Shown here: positions 54,028 through 62,786 of the stretch, one piece after another
Position numbering within the stretch: the first letter of the stretch is position 1
Layout of the letters: each line of letters opens with the position of its first letter
From: an uncultured Prevotellaceae bacterium
GTDB taxonomy: Bacteria > Bacteroidota > Bacteroidia > Bacteroidales > Bacteroidaceae
DNA: 64,000 nt
Assembly (NCBI GenBank): GCA_945833925.1
Contig: CAMAFX010000003.1
Coordinates: forward strand, 1-64,000
Direction: 5' to 3'
Notes under the pieces: model-generated
What the model was told of the DNA's origin: nothing
The model's database searches: none
Seen by the model: the letters and a program-made list of their open reading frames with translations, nothing else
Program-made: the position numbers and the translations under genes

Positions 54028-54489
54028 TCAGATGTTTTCGTAGTCGGGGATGTCTGTCAGAAACTCGTATCGCCTGTCGTCGTAGTTTATCCTGCAACAA
54101 AAATGCTGTATGCCATTGCTGATGATAAGGTAGGGGACCTGCAGTTTCATATTGTAGCGACATATCTGGTCGAACACTCTCTGGGTAATGGCAACAGATG
54201 GGGACTTGTACTCGATAATGACTATCGGTTTGGCGTTGGAGCCATAGACAACACTGTCGCATCTCTTCTTCATCTCGCCAACCTGCAACGCTGTCTCGTT
54301 GGCAATTCTACCCTTGGGATAGTGTTTGTTGGAGATAAGGAAGTGCACAAAATGCTGGCGGACCCATTCCTCTGGCGTCAGTGCTACGTAGCGCTGCCTG
54401 AGTATGTCGAATACCTGAGGACGACCGTTCTCCTGCTTTGTCTTCAGGTCTGCATTGGGAAGATTGAGTGCTGGCATCATTGTGGACAT
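54028..54489 (-). CDS. stand-alone HsdR N-terminal nuclease-like protein
   Basis: 153 residues matching only the N-terminal nuclease domain (HSDR_N) of type I restriction enzymes. The PD-(D/E)xK-type core reads KKRCDSVVYGSN (Asp) and PIVIIEYKSPS (E-x-K), followed by VFDQICRYNMKLQVPYLII. There is no helicase or methylase nearby, so it is not a working type I system. A lone copy beside amn/holA is common in Bacteroidetes, where its job is unknown. It is divergent from amn. Confidence 0.82.
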   Translation of the reverse strand: MSTMMPALNLPNADLKTKQENGRPQVFDILRQRYVALTPEEWVRQHFVHFLISNKHYPKGRIANETALQVGEMKKRCDSVVYGSNAKPIVIIEYKSPSVAITQRVFDQICRYNMKLQVPYLIISNGIQHFCCRINYDDRRYEFLTDIPDYENI

Positions 54490-54565
54490 GGTCGCTGTTT
54501 CTCTGCCTGAGTTTACTTTTTCTTCAAAAACTTAACTTTTCGTTTTTGATTTCATTATAAATATG

Positions 54566-54573
54566 TATCTTTG
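54566..54573 (+). promoter_or_regulatory. -7 box of amn
   Basis: TATCTTTG with TTG at 54546-54548 (17 bases). The ATG at 54596 follows 22 bases later. Confidence 0.7.
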
Positions 54574-54595
54574 CGTAGGCAAAAATAACAAAAAA

Positions 54596-55372
54596 ATGAA
54601 AACGAAACAAGAAATTGTCGAAAATTGGTTGCCAAGGTACACGCAGCATCCTCTTGAGGATTTTGGCAAGTATATTCTTCTCACAAATTTTAATAATTAC
54701 GTTGATATCTTCTGCGAGGAATTCAATATTCCTGTGCCCGACTATAAGGCTAACATGCGCATGGCAACAGCAGGAGACATCACTTTCATTAATTTCGGCA
54801 TGGGCAGTCCCAATGCAGCCATTATCATGGACTTGCTTGGAGCGATAAACCCAAAGGCTTGTCTTTTTCTTGGCAAATGTGGCGGTATCTCGCATAAAAC
54901 ACAACTCGGTGACTTCATACTTCCTCTTGCTGCTATAAGAGGAGAGGGTACGAGCAACGATTATTATCCATCTGAAGTACCAGCGCTGCCTGCGTTCATG
55001 CTGCAACGTGCTGTGTCATCTGCCATTCGTGACATGCAGAGAGATTACTGGACTGGTACCATCTACACGACAAACCGCAGGATTTGGGAGCACGACGAAG
55101 ATTTCAAGGACTATCTGAGGAAGACGCGCGCAATGGGAGTGGATATGGAGACTGCTACGCTCTTTACATGCGGTTTCTACAACCATATTCCAACAGGTGC
55201 GCTTCTGCTTGTTTCTGACAACCCGATGACGCCTGAGGGTGTGAAGACAAGTCAGAGCGATCGTTCTGTAACGCAGAATTTCGCAAAACAACATGTCGAG
55301 ATGGGCATTTTGGCTATGAATAAGATTATGGATGGTGACAAGACCGTCAGACACCTTAAGTATGACTGGTAA
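54596..55372 (+). CDS. amn: AMP nucleosidase
   Basis: 258 residues of the nucleoside phosphorylase superfamily, short Bacteroidetes-type Amn lacking the N-terminal domain of the E. coli enzyme. It splits AMP into adenine and ribose 5-phosphate. Motifs: FINFGMGSPNAAIIMDLLGA, LFLGKCGGISHKTQLGDFIL and GVDMETATLFTCGF (purine/ribose site Glu), with LLLVSDNPMTPEGVK near the end. The start at 54596 follows the promoter. holA follows after 20 bases. Confidence 0.92.
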   Translation: MKTKQEIVENWLPRYTQHPLEDFGKYILLTNFNNYVDIFCEEFNIPVPDYKANMRMATAGDITFINFGMGSPNAAIIMDLLGAINPKACLFLGKCGGISHKTQLGDFILPLAAIRGEGTSNDYYPSEVPALPAFMLQRAVSSAIRDMQRDYWTGTIYTTNRRIWEHDEDFKDYLRKTRAMGVDMETATLFTCGFYNHIPTGALLLVSDNPMTPEGVKTSQSDRSVTQNFAKQHVEMGILAMNKIMDGDKTVRHLKYDW

Positions 55373-55392
55373 TTGTTTAATAGGAATTTATA

Positions 55393-56418
55393 ATGGCAGC
55401 AAAAGCAGCAGGACCTTCGTACGAGGAAATAATACGCGATGTGCGTGCAGGAAATCTCTCGCCTATATATTATCTCATGGGTGAGGAGGATTATTATATC
55501 GATAGGTTGAGCGACTTCATCGTTAAGTCGGTCTTGAAAGAAGAAGAGCGCGACTTCAATCTAGATGTCATATATGGTGGCGAAACAAATGCTAACCAGG
55601 TTATTCTTTTTGCTCAGGGCCTACCTATGATGGCAAAGTATCGTGTTGTTCTCTTGCGTGAGGCGCAGAACATGAATGACAGGGAGAATCTGGCAAGTTA
55701 TTTGGCACATTACAATCCTTCTACTGTACTCGTTGTATGTCATAAACACGGTAAATTGGATGCTCGCAAGGAATTGGCCAAGGAAGTTAAGAGGGTAGGC
55801 GTGCTGTTTGAGTCGAAACGGTTGGCAGATTACCAACTTCCTGGCTTTGTTACGTCATATTTCAAGCGTAATTCAATGGATTGCGAACCTGCCGCTGCAC
55901 AAATGTTGAGTGAATACGTGGGAAGTGACCTCAACAGGCTCTCTTCGGAGATGGACAAACTGCTTCTGGCGACTCCACAAGGCACTACAAGGGTCACTCC
56001 AGCGCTTGTAGAGGAGCAAACGGGCATCAGCAAGGACTACAACAACTTTGAACTGCAGAATGCCCTTGCGGCACGCGACGTGTTAAAGGCGAATAGGATA
56101 GTGAAATATTATGACAGTAACCCACGTTCTTTTGCATTACCCCTGACATTGGCGTCTTTGTTCGGATTTTTCTCGGATGTTATGCAGAGTTATTATGCAC
56201 CATCACGCGATGAGGCGTCGGTGGCTGCATGGTTGGGCAAGTCTACATGGCAGATTCGCCAGGCTATTCTTCCTGCAAGCCAGAGGTACAAGGCTGTAAA
56301 GGTAATGCAGATTCTTGCGGAGATACGCCGAACAGATGCGCGAGGAAAGGGAGTAGGGGGCGATCGCACATCGCCCGGTGACTTGCTGCGTGAATTGGTT
56401 TTCTTTATACTACATTAA
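55393..56418 (+). CDS. holA: DNA polymerase III delta subunit
   Basis: HolA (341 residues) opens the sliding clamp in the replicative clamp loader. N-terminal AAA-like domain with PIYYLMGEEDYYIDRLSDFI (modified P-loop), LREAQNMNDRENLASYL, then NRLSSEMDKLLLA and the C-terminal collar domain with KSTWQIRQAILPASQRY. Length is normal. The stop codon lies inside the 5' arm of the terminator. Confidence 0.93.
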   Translation: MAAKAAGPSYEEIIRDVRAGNLSPIYYLMGEEDYYIDRLSDFIVKSVLKEEERDFNLDVIYGGETNANQVILFAQGLPMMAKYRVVLLREAQNMNDRENLASYLAHYNPSTVLVVCHKHGKLDARKELAKEVKRVGVLFESKRLADYQLPGFVTSYFKRNSMDCEPAAAQMLSEYVGSDLNRLSSEMDKLLLATPQGTTRVTPALVEEQTGISKDYNNFELQNALAARDVLKANRIVKYYDSNPRSFALPLTLASLFGFFSDVMQSYYAPSRDEASVAAWLGKSTWQIRQAILPASQRYKAVKVMQILAEIRRTDARGKGVGGDRTSPGDLLRELVFFILH

Positions 56419-56452
56419 ACGTGCTCCAAGGGCACGTTTAATGGTCTTTTTT
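56415..56452 (+). terminator. intrinsic terminator overlapping the holA stop
   Basis: TTAAACGTGC (56415-56424) and GCACGTTTAA (56432-56441), a perfect 10-bp stem with a 7-base loop, then TGGTCTTTTTTC. The holA TAA is part of the stem. Confidence 0.88.
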
Positions 56453-57485
56453 CTACTTGATTCTTCTTCCCCCACCAGAGACGTTTTTTGTTGCCAAATG
56501 ACTCATAGCAGGTCGTTGTACAACTTCAAACATTGCACTCTTTCTTTATCTTCCGAAATAATTTTAGTGTCGGATTGTCTGTTTCACCGGTGTTTATGGT
56601 GGTCTCACAGATGGTCTACTGGCATCAAGATTATGTCTTAGGCTTGCGCAAAATACGTGTTTGCTGTATTATTTTGCTTTTTCTGTATATAAAAAGGTGA
56701 AATGTGCTGTGTTTGATGCACTATTTGTGCCAAAAAAGGCTCAATTTACTGTCTGTATACGGACAAAATAGCCCGAAATCGCTGTTTTTCACTCTAGAAT
56801 ACGTTTTTGTTCATACAAGAATGATTAGTGGTATCTCTATAAGTCTCAATATCTTACGCTTATTTTGATGCGCTGAGAATCGCGTAGAAATCTGAGAATC
56901 GTCCAGTTGTGCGTTATAGAGTGAAAACGCAAAAAATGGCATAATTTCACTTATCTTAAATTATCAATTAACATAATTTTGTTTTTACTTTCAATACACG
57001 TTCTTCAAGTGTGTTATTGATTTTAAAACAGCAATGGAGTAATAAGGCAACAATCTCACCCGATTAACATTTTGTATACTCTATGACATTTTTAATTTCA
57101 ATACCCAAAACCGACAGTTATAATTACTAAATGAATACATATTCACTACTTTTTATTTTATGTAACGTCTACAAAACCAACACATAACTCCATCTATGTT
57201 ACAAGTAGACTTGCACTGATGTAAATATTCACTACTTTTATGTATTCATACAGTTATATATAGAATTCTATAATGCACAACTGCACTGAAAACCAATGTA
57301 TAGCGATATTTTGTTCATCTTGTTACTCCAAAATGTTACAAATACGCCCATTATCATTATTAATATTCGTAATCGCAATACAAAACCATAATATACAAAT
57401 GTATAGTTTAAAACAAGAAAAACAAATTTTCATTTGTTGTTTTACTTTTTATTTTCAATTTCTTGTTTTGTAAAAGGCGATTTGC
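56453..57485. other. 1.0-kb AT-rich gene-free stretch
   Basis: There is no credible ORF; the longest, 57273-57473, is cysteine-, phenylalanine- and isoleucine-rich noise. Base composition is clearly more AT-rich than anywhere else in the window. Internal repeats seen: CTGAGAATCG twice (56873 and 56892), TATTCACTACTTTT twice (57140 and 57226), ATGAATACAT (57131) against TGTATTCATA (57241) as an inverted pair, and TTTTCACTCTA (56786) against TAGAGTGAAAA (56917). It may be decayed mobile DNA or a long regulatory region. Confidence 0.6.
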
Positions 57486-57493
57486 TATCTTTG
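57463..57493 (+). promoter_or_regulatory. promoter of the XRE regulator
   Basis: TTG (57463-57465), 20 bases, TATCTTTG (57486-57493), 59 bases before the ATG at 57553. Confidence 0.75.
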
Positions 57494-57552
57494 CATTTGA
57501 AAAAAGTGAGTGTTGTGTTTATGCATCATCGTCACATTGAAATTTGGAGAAA

Positions 57553-58155
57553 ATGAAAGATCGTATTTTGCAAATCATGAGAAGTGAGGGAATGACCCAG
57601 CAAGAGTTCTCTCGAGCAACCGGACTGTCACCTGCTTCATTGTCTAGTATCTTTAATGGTAGGACGGCCCCCACAATGAAGCATGCGGAGGCTATGCACC
57701 GCCGTTTTCCTAACTTGAATCTTAGTTGGCTTCTGTTTGGCGAGGGTGAGATGTTCCTGTCTGATGAGAGTGGCTCACAGGGGGAAGGAAACGTGTCAGA
57801 CAATGCTGGAACTGATGTTAACAGGACTTCTGATACGCTGTTTCCTGAGTATGATACACCGGGTTCTGTCAATTCCCTAAAGTCACAAAATACGTCTCCA
57901 AATAATCCTGCTAATGCTTCTGGAACGGCATATAGTCATAATGTTCGCGCGCGCGAGGCAAATAGAAACGCAAATGGTGTCCCTTCAGAGCATCCATCGG
58001 TGTTAAATTCTTTCGATAGTGAAAGAGAGGCTTTCATGGATGCACTTCAGGCAGAGATGGAATTTGCGAAACTTCATAACATCAAACGAAGGAAGATAAC
58101 TGAAATTCGTATCTTCTTTGATGATGGTACTTTCGAGACGTTTAAGGGGAACTGA
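57553..58155 (+). CDS. XRE-family helix-turn-helix regulator
   Basis: 200 residues. An N-terminal HTH_3 domain (about 1-65) reads GMTQQEFSRATGLSPASLSS and IFNGRTAPTMKHAEAM, a lambda-repressor-like fold. A Ser/Asn-rich linker of about 80 residues follows, and a C-terminal helix plus EIRIFFDDGTFETFKGN. Similar proteins are core in Bacteroidales; the target is unknown. A TTG codon at 57544 is an alternative start. It lies upstream of pyrK and downstream of the AT-rich stretch, either of which it might regulate. Confidence 0.85.
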   Translation: MKDRILQIMRSEGMTQQEFSRATGLSPASLSSIFNGRTAPTMKHAEAMHRRFPNLNLSWLLFGEGEMFLSDESGSQGEGNVSDNAGTDVNRTSDTLFPEYDTPGSVNSLKSQNTSPNNPANASGTAYSHNVRAREANRNANGVPSEHPSVLNSFDSEREAFMDALQAEMEFAKLHNIKRRKITEIRIFFDDGTFETFKGN

Positions 58156-58171
58156 AAAGTTTCCCTTATTT
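58144..58171 (+). terminator. weak terminator after the XRE gene
   Basis: AAGGGGAAC (58144-58152) pairs with GTTTCCCTT (58159-58167), one G-T wobble, then ATTTATTTG. The XRE stop codon lies in the loop. Confidence 0.5.
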
Positions 58172-58173
58172 AT

Positions 58174-58204
58174 TTGTGTGCTTGATATGTTTTTGTTAAA
58201 TTTG
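58174..58204 (+). promoter_or_regulatory. promoter of pyrK-pyrD
   Basis: TTG (58174-58176), 20 bases, TAAATTTG (58197-58204), 43 bases before the pyrK ATG. Confidence 0.7.
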
Positions 58205-58247
58205 CATAGTATAAGATGTATTTAATTTCTCTATTTGTGATTTAGCC

Positions 58248-59021
58248 ATGAAGAAGTATATATTGGATCTTGAGGTTGTAGAAGTAAGCCACCCTCATCC
58301 ACGATATGTTTTGATTAAGTTGACGGACACAAAGGCTCCGTTGCCAGAAATGGTGCCAGGACAGTTCGCTCAACTCCGAATAGATGGGTCGTCTACCACT
58401 TTTCTAAGACGCCCTATTTCTATTCATTATATGGATAGTAAAACAAATCAGTTATGGTTTTTGGTTCAAACTGTTGGCGATGGTACACGACAGGTTGCAA
58501 AACTCAAAAAGGGTGATACGCTCAACTGCGTACTTCCACTCGGTAATGGTTTCACCCTGCCTGCTGGTAAAGACGAGAAGATCTTGCTCGTAGGAGGAGG
58601 TGTAGGATGTGCACCTTTACTCTATATGGGCAAATGGATGTCTGAAATGGGGTGCAGACCAACCTTCCTTATAGGCGCACGCTCGGAGAGTGATTTGTTG
58701 CAATTAGACTTGTTCGAGAAGTATGGTGATGTGTATATTACCACAGAAGATGGCTCGAAGGGTGAAAAGGGCTTTGTAACACAGCATTCAGTTTTGAAAG
58801 AAAAGAAGTTTGATAGAATTTCCACTTGCGGACCATCTCCTATGATGAAGGCTGTTGCGCGATATGCAACGGAGTCGGACGTAAAGTGTGAGGTTTCGCT
58901 TGAGAATAAGATGGCGTGCGGAGTTGGTGCGTGTCTTTGTTGTGTGCAAGATACCAATGATGGGCACAAATGTGTTTGTACCGACGGACCTGTTTTTGAT
59001 ATTAAGGAACTTAAATGGTAA
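58248..59021 (+). CDS. pyrK: dihydroorotate dehydrogenase electron-transfer subunit PyrK
   Basis: PyrK (257 residues) carries FAD and a 2Fe-2S cluster and passes electrons from dihydroorotate in PyrD to NAD+. The N-terminal flavin domain has [12 protein letters not shown] (FAD-binding RxxS-type), the NAD domain [20 protein letters not shown], and the C-terminal cluster motif [10 protein letters not shown]...[11 protein letters not shown] with four cysteines. The start of pyrD lies at its 3' end. Confidence 0.94.
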   Translation: MKKYILDLEVVEVSHPHPRYVLIKLTDTKAPLPEMVPGQFAQLRIDGSSTTFLRRPISIHYMDSKTNQLWFLVQTVGDGTRQVAKLKKGDTLNCVLPLGNGFTLPAGKDEKILLVGGGVGCAPLLYMGKWMSEMGCRPTFLIGARSESDLLQLDLFEKYGDVYITTEDGSKGEKGFVTQHSVLKEKKFDRISTCGPSPMMKAVARYATESDVKCEVSLENKMACGVGACLCCVQDTNDGHKCVCTDGPVFDIKELKW

Positions 59022-59026
59022 AAGCC

Positions 59027-59938
59027 ATGGCAGATTTAAGAACTAAAATTGGTTCACTTGAAATGGTGAACCCCGTAATGACTGCTTCGGGAACTTTCGG
59101 TTACGGAGTAGAATTTCAGGACTTCGTAGACCTGAGTAAGGTTGGTGGTATTATAGTAAAAGGAACGACCTTGAATCCACGCCAGGGCAATCCATATCCA
59201 CGTATGGCAGAAACCGCGCAGGGAATGCTGAACTGTGTAGGTCTTCAGAACAAGGGCGTGGCACATTTCTGCGACCATATATATCCCATGATAAAGGACC
59301 TTCCAACCCGTGTTTTGGTAAACGTGTCGGGTTCGACGCCAGAGGACTATGCAGAGTGCGCAGCGAGAATAGCAGAACTGGAGAATATACCAGCCATAGA
59401 ACTGAACATATCATGTCCAAATGTAAAGCAAGGTGGAATGGCTTTCGGTGTTACCCCAGAAGGCGCATCTACAGTTGTAAAGGCTGTGCGTGAGGCTTAT
59501 CCAAAGACGCTTATTGTGAAGTTGTCTCCTAACGTGACAAGCATTACTGATATTGCAATGGCTGTTCAGGATGCCGGAGCCGATGCTGTCTCTCTTATCA
59601 ACACACTCATGGGTATGGCTATTGATGCCGAAAAACGCAAGAAACTGCTGTCTATTGGAACAGGAGGTCTTAGCGGTCCTGCAGTAAAACCTGTTGCGTT
59701 GCGAATGGTTTATCAGGTGGCACATGCCGTTAACATTCCGGTGATAGGCCTTGGAGGTATAAGCAGTGCAACCGATGCAATTGAGTTCCTTCTGGCAGGA
59801 GCGTCTGCCATAGAGATAGGAACAGCCAACTTCCTTGATCCTGCAATATCGGAGAAGGTCGCTGTTGGTATCAATGAATACTTGGATCGTCATCACTTCT
59901 CCAGTGTAAAGGATATAATCGGAGCGTTGGAGGATTGA
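59027..59938 (+). CDS. pyrD: dihydroorotate dehydrogenase (class 1B) PyrD
   Basis: The catalytic FMN subunit of class 1B dihydroorotate dehydrogenase, fourth step of UMP synthesis. TIM-barrel blocks: [47 protein letters not shown] with the catalytic Cys, [10 protein letters not shown] and [21 protein letters not shown] prefer the start [11 protein letters not shown] at 59027; an ATG at 59015 would overlap pyrK by seven bases and add four residues. Together with pyrK it forms the NAD-linked enzyme. Confidence 0.95.
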   Translation: MADLRTKIGSLEMVNPVMTASGTFGYGVEFQDFVDLSKVGGIIVKGTTLNPRQGNPYPRMAETAQGMLNCVGLQNKGVAHFCDHIYPMIKDLPTRVLVNVSGSTPEDYAECAARIAELENIPAIELNISCPNVKQGGMAFGVTPEGASTVVKAVREAYPKTLIVKLSPNVTSITDIAMAVQDAGADAVSLINTLMGMAIDAEKRKKLLSIGTGGLSGPAVKPVALRMVYQVAHAVNIPVIGLGGISSATDAIEFLLAGASAIEIGTANFLDPAISEKVAVGINEYLDRHHFSSVKDIIGALED

Positions 59939-59980
59939 CGGAAGGTAATCCATCGTTATATCATTGGCTTTTGAATTGCT

Positions 59981-60003
59981 TATATATATATATAATAAGG
60001 TAT
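59981..60003 (+). repeat. TA-repeat / AATAAGGTAT element before patB
   Basis: Seven TA steps followed by AATAAGGTAT end immediately before the ATG at 60004. This is the third copy of the element also seen at 37548-37570 and 53923-53942; here it could include the ribosome-binding region. Confidence 0.6.
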
Positions 60004-61206
60004 ATGAAATACGACTTTGATGAGATAATAGAAAGACGTGGCACTGATGCATACAAGTATGTGTATCTGAAAGATGTATGCGGCAGGGATGATGTGCTGC
60101 CAATGTGGGTTGCCGATATGGACTTTGCAACTCCACCGTTTGTTATGCGAACGTTGCAGAAACGTCTCGAACAGAGAATAATGGGTTACACTTGCAGCAC
60201 AACCGAGTATCGTCAAAGTATTGTTGACTGGTGTAGAAGCCATTATCAGTGGGAGATAAAGCCAGAGTACATCAATTATGTTCCAGGCGTTGTGGCAGGT
60301 ATTTATCTTGCTATTCAGACCTTCACGGAGAAGGGTGACAAGATTCTGATACAGGATCCTGTATACCATCCGTTCAGATTCGTTCCGGAAGGCAGCGACA
60401 GAGTTGTCAAGTGGAATCATCTGGTTCGTACGGAATCATCTTTCGAGATGGATTTTGATGCTTTGCGCGAAGATGTCAAGGGATGCAAGATGATGATACT
60501 CTGCAATCCTCATAATCCTGCGGGAATCTGCTGGAGTAGGGATACCTTGCAGAAAGTGGCGCAGATATGTGCCGAGGAAGGTGTATTGGTAGTAAGCGAC
60601 GAGATTCACTGTGATATGGTTCTCGGAGGACACCAGCATATTCCTTTCGCCACAGTCAGTGAAGAGGCCGGCAGAATCAGTATCACCTTACAGGCACCAA
60701 GCAAGACATTCAATATGCCAGGTATTGTTTGTTCGCAGGCTGTTGTTCTGAACCCCTTGCTTCGTGAGAAATATTTCTCGTATATAGAGAATAGTGACAT
60801 GGACCTTGGTAATGTGTTCTGCTATTCATGCGCAGCCGCATGCTACACGGATGAGGGCAACGAATGGAGAGAGCAAATGCTGGACTATGTACAGGGTAAC
60901 ATTGATTTGTTGGCTGATGGTTTGGAGAATGCTACCGACAAGATAAAGGTAATTCGCCCTCAGGCTTCTTTCCTTGTATTGCTGGATTGCAGAAATCTTC
61001 TCGCACAACTTGCAGGTGAAAGCACAGGAGAAGAAGCACAGGAAAAACTGGTAAGATTCCTTGCGGATAAGTGTGGTGTGGGATTTAACTCTGGCAGTAT
61101 GTTCGGACCTGGTGGTGTAGGATATATGCGCGCCAACTTAGGATGCCCACGCTCTGTCGTTAAGCAGTCTCTGGAACAGATTGTGGCAGGACTTGCCACC
61201 TTGTGA
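60004..61206 (+). CDS. patB: PatB/MalY-type PLP aminotransferase (cystathionine beta-lyase)
   Basis: 400 residues, fold type I. PatB/MalY enzymes cleave cystathionine or cysteine conjugates, or act as aminotransferases. Seen: RRGTDAYKY near the N-terminus, LPMWVADMDFATPP (family signature), NPHNPAGICWSRDTL, VVSDEIHCDMVLGGHQHIPF and ITLQAPSKTFNMPG with the PLP Lys. The C-terminal GVGFNSGSMFGPGGVGYMRAN closes the fold. The start at 60004 is chosen because upstream in-frame codons run through TA repeats. A long hairpin follows. Confidence 0.9.
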   Translation: MKYDFDEIIERRGTDAYKYVYLKDVCGRDDVLPMWVADMDFATPPFVMRTLQKRLEQRIMGYTCSTTEYRQSIVDWCRSHYQWEIKPEYINYVPGVVAGIYLAIQTFTEKGDKILIQDPVYHPFRFVPEGSDRVVKWNHLVRTESSFEMDFDALREDVKGCKMMILCNPHNPAGICWSRDTLQKVAQICAEEGVLVVSDEIHCDMVLGGHQHIPFATVSEEAGRISITLQAPSKTFNMPGIVCSQAVVLNPLLREKYFSYIENSDMDLGNVFCYSCAAACYTDEGNEWREQMLDYVQGNIDLLADGLENATDKIKVIRPQASFLVLLDCRNLLAQLAGESTGEEAQEKLVRFLADKCGVGFNSGSMFGPGGVGYMRANLGCPRSVVKQSLEQIVAGLATL

Positions 61207-61227
61207 TTATATCTTACAGATTTTACA

Positions 61228-61300
61228 AACAAAGAACTCTGGGAATTTCCTTAATCCTTGGTCATCATAAAGGATATGGAGGTTCCCAGAGCTCTTTGTT
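61228..61300. terminator. long hairpin between patB and the small ORF
   Basis: AACAAAGA-a-CTCTGGGAA (61228-61245) pairs with TTCCCAGAG-c-TCTTTGTT (61283-61300): 17 of 18 pairs. An inner ATCCTT/AAGGAT stem (61254-61259 with 61270-61275) is capped by a short loop. It lies between convergent genes and could terminate both; the T-rich tail is weak on both strands. Confidence 0.65.
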
Positions 61301-61319
61301 CTATTCAGTGTTGTTCTTC

Positions 61320-61475
61320 TTACAATTCGTTAGCGGGTATCTCAAGGACGAGATTACCTCTTCTTACAACGAGAGAAAGGTTGTCATGCTTTGCTCTCTC
61401 TATAAGGCGCGTCTGAGCAAGGAGGATTCCCTTGTCGATGCGACGTGCCATTTCTAGCTTTTCACGATCTTTCAT
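61320..61475 (-). CDS. 51-residue protein coupled to the zeta-like kinase
   Basis: A short ORF of 51 codons. It reads MKDREKLEMARRIDKGILLA, continues with a Gln-Thr-Arg and Ala-Lys-His-Asp stretch, and ends LVVRRGNLVLEIPANEL. Its ATG overlaps the TGA of the kinase gene (ATGA), so translation is coupled. Half is helical and basic, the C-terminal part a beta hairpin. I do not recognise the family. The position suggests an antitoxin or a regulatory partner, but in classic epsilon-zeta systems the antitoxin gene is upstream and longer. Confidence 0.6.
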   Translation of the reverse strand: MKDREKLEMARRIDKGILLAQTRLIERAKHDNLSLVVRRGNLVLEIPANEL

Positions 61476-62086
61476 TTTTCTTCCTCCTCTTCCTTATTAT
61501 ATTTGTTGTAGTAATCGTTGTATAGGTCTTGATTCTCTATTTCGGGTTTCTGTCCCTTCCATCCACACGCAATCTTGGATGCCGGACATGTGGAGTTGTC
61601 ATAGAGCGCCCAGTAATCCACTACAGGTGTGTAAAGTTTGAACAGATTGCTCAGTCCTGCACGGTAACGACGGTAGATGACGTCGAGCGGTATGTTGTGT
61701 CCACCCTGGCTGACTCTCTTTGCCACACGCTTGACGGCTTGCTCGGGTGATGGGAGAGAGAAGAACAACAGTGTCACAAAGTATCCACGTCGTTGAGCCT
61801 GTTGGATAAGTTTGACATAGGAACGTGTGCTCAGGGTTGTCTCGAAAGCAAATGTCACACCTTCCTTAAGAAGATGAATAACTCGGTCAATCATCAAGCG
61901 TCCTGCTTGAATGGCGACACCTTCCGGATTGAATGGCGACAAGCCGGCGGCAATCTCGTCGGCATTGACGAACTCCCTGCAGTTAAGCATCTCTGGCAGT
62001 ACAGTGAAACTTGCAGTTGTCTTGCCTGCACCATTGCATCCTGCAATGACGTACAGGTTCAGTGGTTTCTTCTTTTGTTCGCTCAT
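61472..62086 (-). CDS. zeta-toxin-like P-loop kinase
   Basis: 204 residues of the zeta toxin family. Zeta kinases phosphorylate UDP-N-acetylglucosamine and thereby poison wall synthesis. P-loop VIAGCNGAGKTTASFTVL is near residue 13; FVNADEIAAGLSP holds the Asp common in the family, TFAFETTLSTRSYVKLI the substrate-side Glu-Thr-Thr block and RVAKRVSQGGHNIP the Arg-rich lid. Ends in a run of glutamates. Lies just downstream of trmD on the same strand (four bases). Chromosomal zeta-like proteins in Bacteroidetes are common and may be non-toxic kinases. Confidence 0.85.
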   Translation of the reverse strand: MSEQKKKPLNLYVIAGCNGAGKTTASFTVLPEMLNCREFVNADEIAAGLSPFNPEGVAIQAGRLMIDRVIHLLKEGVTFAFETTLSTRSYVKLIQQAQRRGYFVTLLFFSLPSPEQAVKRVAKRVSQGGHNIPLDVIYRRYRAGLSNLFKLYTPVVDYWALYDNSTCPASKIACGWKGQKPEIENQDLYNDYYNKYNKEEEEEK

Positions 62087-62090
62087 AGTA

Positions 62091-62786
62091 TTATTTCTTT
62101 AACAGGTCTGGTCTTAATCTCTTGGTTCTTTCCATGCTCTGGGCGAGTTCCCATTCCTTAATCTTTGCCTCATGACCAGAGAGAAGGATTTCGGGAACGC
62201 TTCCCCATGACTCTCCGTTAACACCAACATACTCCTTGGGACGTGAGTATACAGGAGCCGCAAGAAGGTTGTCCTGAAAAGAGTCTGACAGAGCACTTTG
62301 TTCATCACCTATTGCTCCAGGTATGATACGTACGATGGCATCGGTCATGACTGCAGCGGCAAGTTCGCCTCCTGTCAGCACGTAATCGCCGATGGAGACC
62401 TCTTTCGTTATTAACTGTTCACGTACACGATAGTCGATTCCCTTATAGTGCCCGCAGAGGATGATGATATTCTCCTTTAATGACAGTTCGTTTGCCATAG
62501 GCTGATCGAACTGCTCTCCGTCGGGCGAGGTGAATATGATTTCATCGTAGTGGCGTTCGGACTTGAGCTGGGAGATGCAACGGTCGATAGGTTCGCACTG
62601 CATAACCATACCGGCAAATCCACCGAAGGGATAGTCGTCAACCCTGCGCCAGCGGTTGGTTGAGTAGTCACGCAAGTTGTGCACGTGAATCTCAACAAGT
62701 CCTTTCTTCTGTGCACGACCGAGGATGCTCTCCTGTGTGAAGGGGAGCACCAACTCGGGCAGCACTGTTATGATGTCAATTCGCAT
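62091..62786 (-). CDS. trmD: tRNA (guanine-N1)-methyltransferase TrmD
   Basis: TrmD (231 residues) methylates G37 of tRNAs with SAM and prevents frameshifts. Its SPOUT trefoil-knot motifs are visible: [16 protein letters not shown] at the start, [34 protein letters not shown], then [20 protein letters not shown] and the [20 protein letters not shown] end. The ATG directly abuts the stop of the upstream MFS gene, so the two are likely co-transcribed. Confidence 0.96.
   Translation of the reverse strand: MRIDIITVLPELVLPFTQESILGRAQKKGLVEIHVHNLRDYSTNRWRRVDDYPFGGFAGMVMQCEPIDRCISQLKSERHYDEIIFTSPDGEQFDQPMANELSLKENIIILCGHYKGIDYRVREQLITKEVSIGDYVLTGGELAAAVMTDAIVRIIPGAIGDEQSALSDSFQDNLLAAPVYSRPKEYVGVNGESWGSVPEILLSGHEAKIKEWELAQSMERTKRLRPDLLKK

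Noticed and set aside
53941..54510. 189-codon plus-strand ORF starting right behind AAATAAGG
   Set aside because: It begins within the terminator hairpin and runs antisense to the HsdR-N gene; composition is not protein-like.
53923..55372. Type I restriction-modification system
   Set aside because: Only the HsdR N-terminal nuclease domain is present; no HsdM, HsdS or helicase domain lies nearby.
57273..57473. 66-codon ORF in the AT-rich stretch
   Set aside because: Random Cys/Phe/Ile-rich translation, no promoter directly upstream, no recognisable fold.
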